From Halioglobus sp. (GTDB lineage Bacteria > Pseudomonadota > Gammaproteobacteria > Pseudomonadales > Halieaceae): a DNA stretch of 64,000 nt. The notes under the pieces were generated by a model. The model was not told the origin of the DNA and ran no database searches. It worked only from the letters and a program-made list of their open reading frames with translations. The stretch spans positions 1 through 64,000 of the forward strand of contig JAPKAY010000014.1 of NCBI GenBank assembly GCA_028825045.1, given 5' to 3'. Position numbers and translations under genes: made by a program. Shown here in pieces: positions 63,831 through 64,000 of the stretch (the stretch's first letter is position 1; each line of letters starts with the position of its first letter).

Positions 63831-64000
63831 CTAGATCAGGCTGCAACTGCTGGCCTCCAGCGCCGCTTGTTGCTCAGCGTGATCGCCGATGGCAGAAACG
63901 CGCAGCAATACGATGCCGCGCTCCGTCGGGGACTGGATGACCTCCCCCTCGTAGTCAGCGGGGTTATCCTGCTGACTAATCAGCGTGATGTTCACCGGGC
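63831..64000 (-). CDS. 3' end of an unidentified minus-strand gene, cut by window edge
   Basis: From the window edge the minus strand is open for ~56 codons to a TAG at 63831-63833, ending LLRVSAIGDHAEQQAALEASSCSLI. There is no start inside the window. The codon use is ordinary and the frame runs without stops, while the other two minus frames stop early. No family recognised. Confidence 0.5.
   Translation of the reverse strand, partial: PVNITLISQQDNPADYEGEVIQSPTERGIVLLRVSAIGDHAEQQAALEASSCSLI

Overview
The window looks like a chromosome segment of a Gram-negative, aerobic, probably marine gammaproteobacterium. The evidence is outer-membrane TonB-dependent receptors, a PEP-CTERM-like sorted protein, sulfatase and glycoside hydrolases, a leucine (liu) degradation operon with a MerR-type LiuR, and many CoA ligases and dehydrogenases. 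A Cellvibrionales-type lineage fits this gene content, but that is inference. No rRNA, tRNA, CRISPR array or intact insertion sequence was seen.

Layout. 1-224 is the start of a cytochrome bo-type oxidase subunit II gene, cut by the window edge. 0.86-15.5 kb is an uptake and catabolic block: two TonB receptors, a long glutathione-transferase-like protein, a small ABM monooxygenase, an unknown 206-aa protein, a sulfatase, a TetR regulator, an atypical SDR, a Baeyer-Villiger-type flavin monooxygenase, an EamA transporter and a thiolase-like protein. 15.6-25.3 kb holds small envelope proteins (DUF1499, DUF547), a PQQ-propeller protein, a serine hydrolase, a GH31 hydrolase, a 156-bp MITE-like element and a TetR / haloalkane dehalogenase / DUF1330 group.

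25.3-33.7 kb is the most unusual region. A cohesin-like protein with a C-terminal sorting signal lies upstream of a secreted protein that fuses a dockerin, a parallel beta-helix and a diheme cytochrome c. Between them sits a 4,610-bp GC-rich block flanked by two apparently identical 537-bp direct repeats. Each repeat covers the dockerin-coding start, the intergenic region and the cohesin 3' end. The result is a second, chimeric dockerin gene (1,615 codons) whose last ~1,515 residues are foreign-looking and cysteine-rich, plus a broken cohesin fragment. The geometry is that expected if a 5,147-bp circle integrated by single crossover. An assembly artefact must be excluded.

34-42 kb holds an EEP-family hydrolase, an M19 dipeptidase, a PqiA-like membrane protein, an MBL-fold protein, an APC permease and an acyl-CoA ligase. 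42-57.4 kb is an acyl-CoA/leucine block: a Rieske protein with reversed domain order, liuD, liuB, liuA and liuR on the minus strand, then a 46-bp perfect palindrome, and on the plus strand an acyl-CoA dehydrogenase and a double-hotdog hydratase. An AttH-like protein, an LLM flavin oxidoreductase, acetoacetyl-CoA synthetase, a malonyl-CoA-synthetase-like ligase and a crotonase follow. LiuA and LiuB/D carry leucine carbon to 3-methylglutaconyl-CoA, and acetoacetyl-CoA synthetase would recover the acetoacetate formed later; liuC and liuE are not in the window. 57.5-64 kb holds a GH2 hydrolase, a possible DUF3604 remnant, a secreted Vgb-like propeller with one heme motif, a quinone reductase, an HD-domain protein and a cut 3' gene end.
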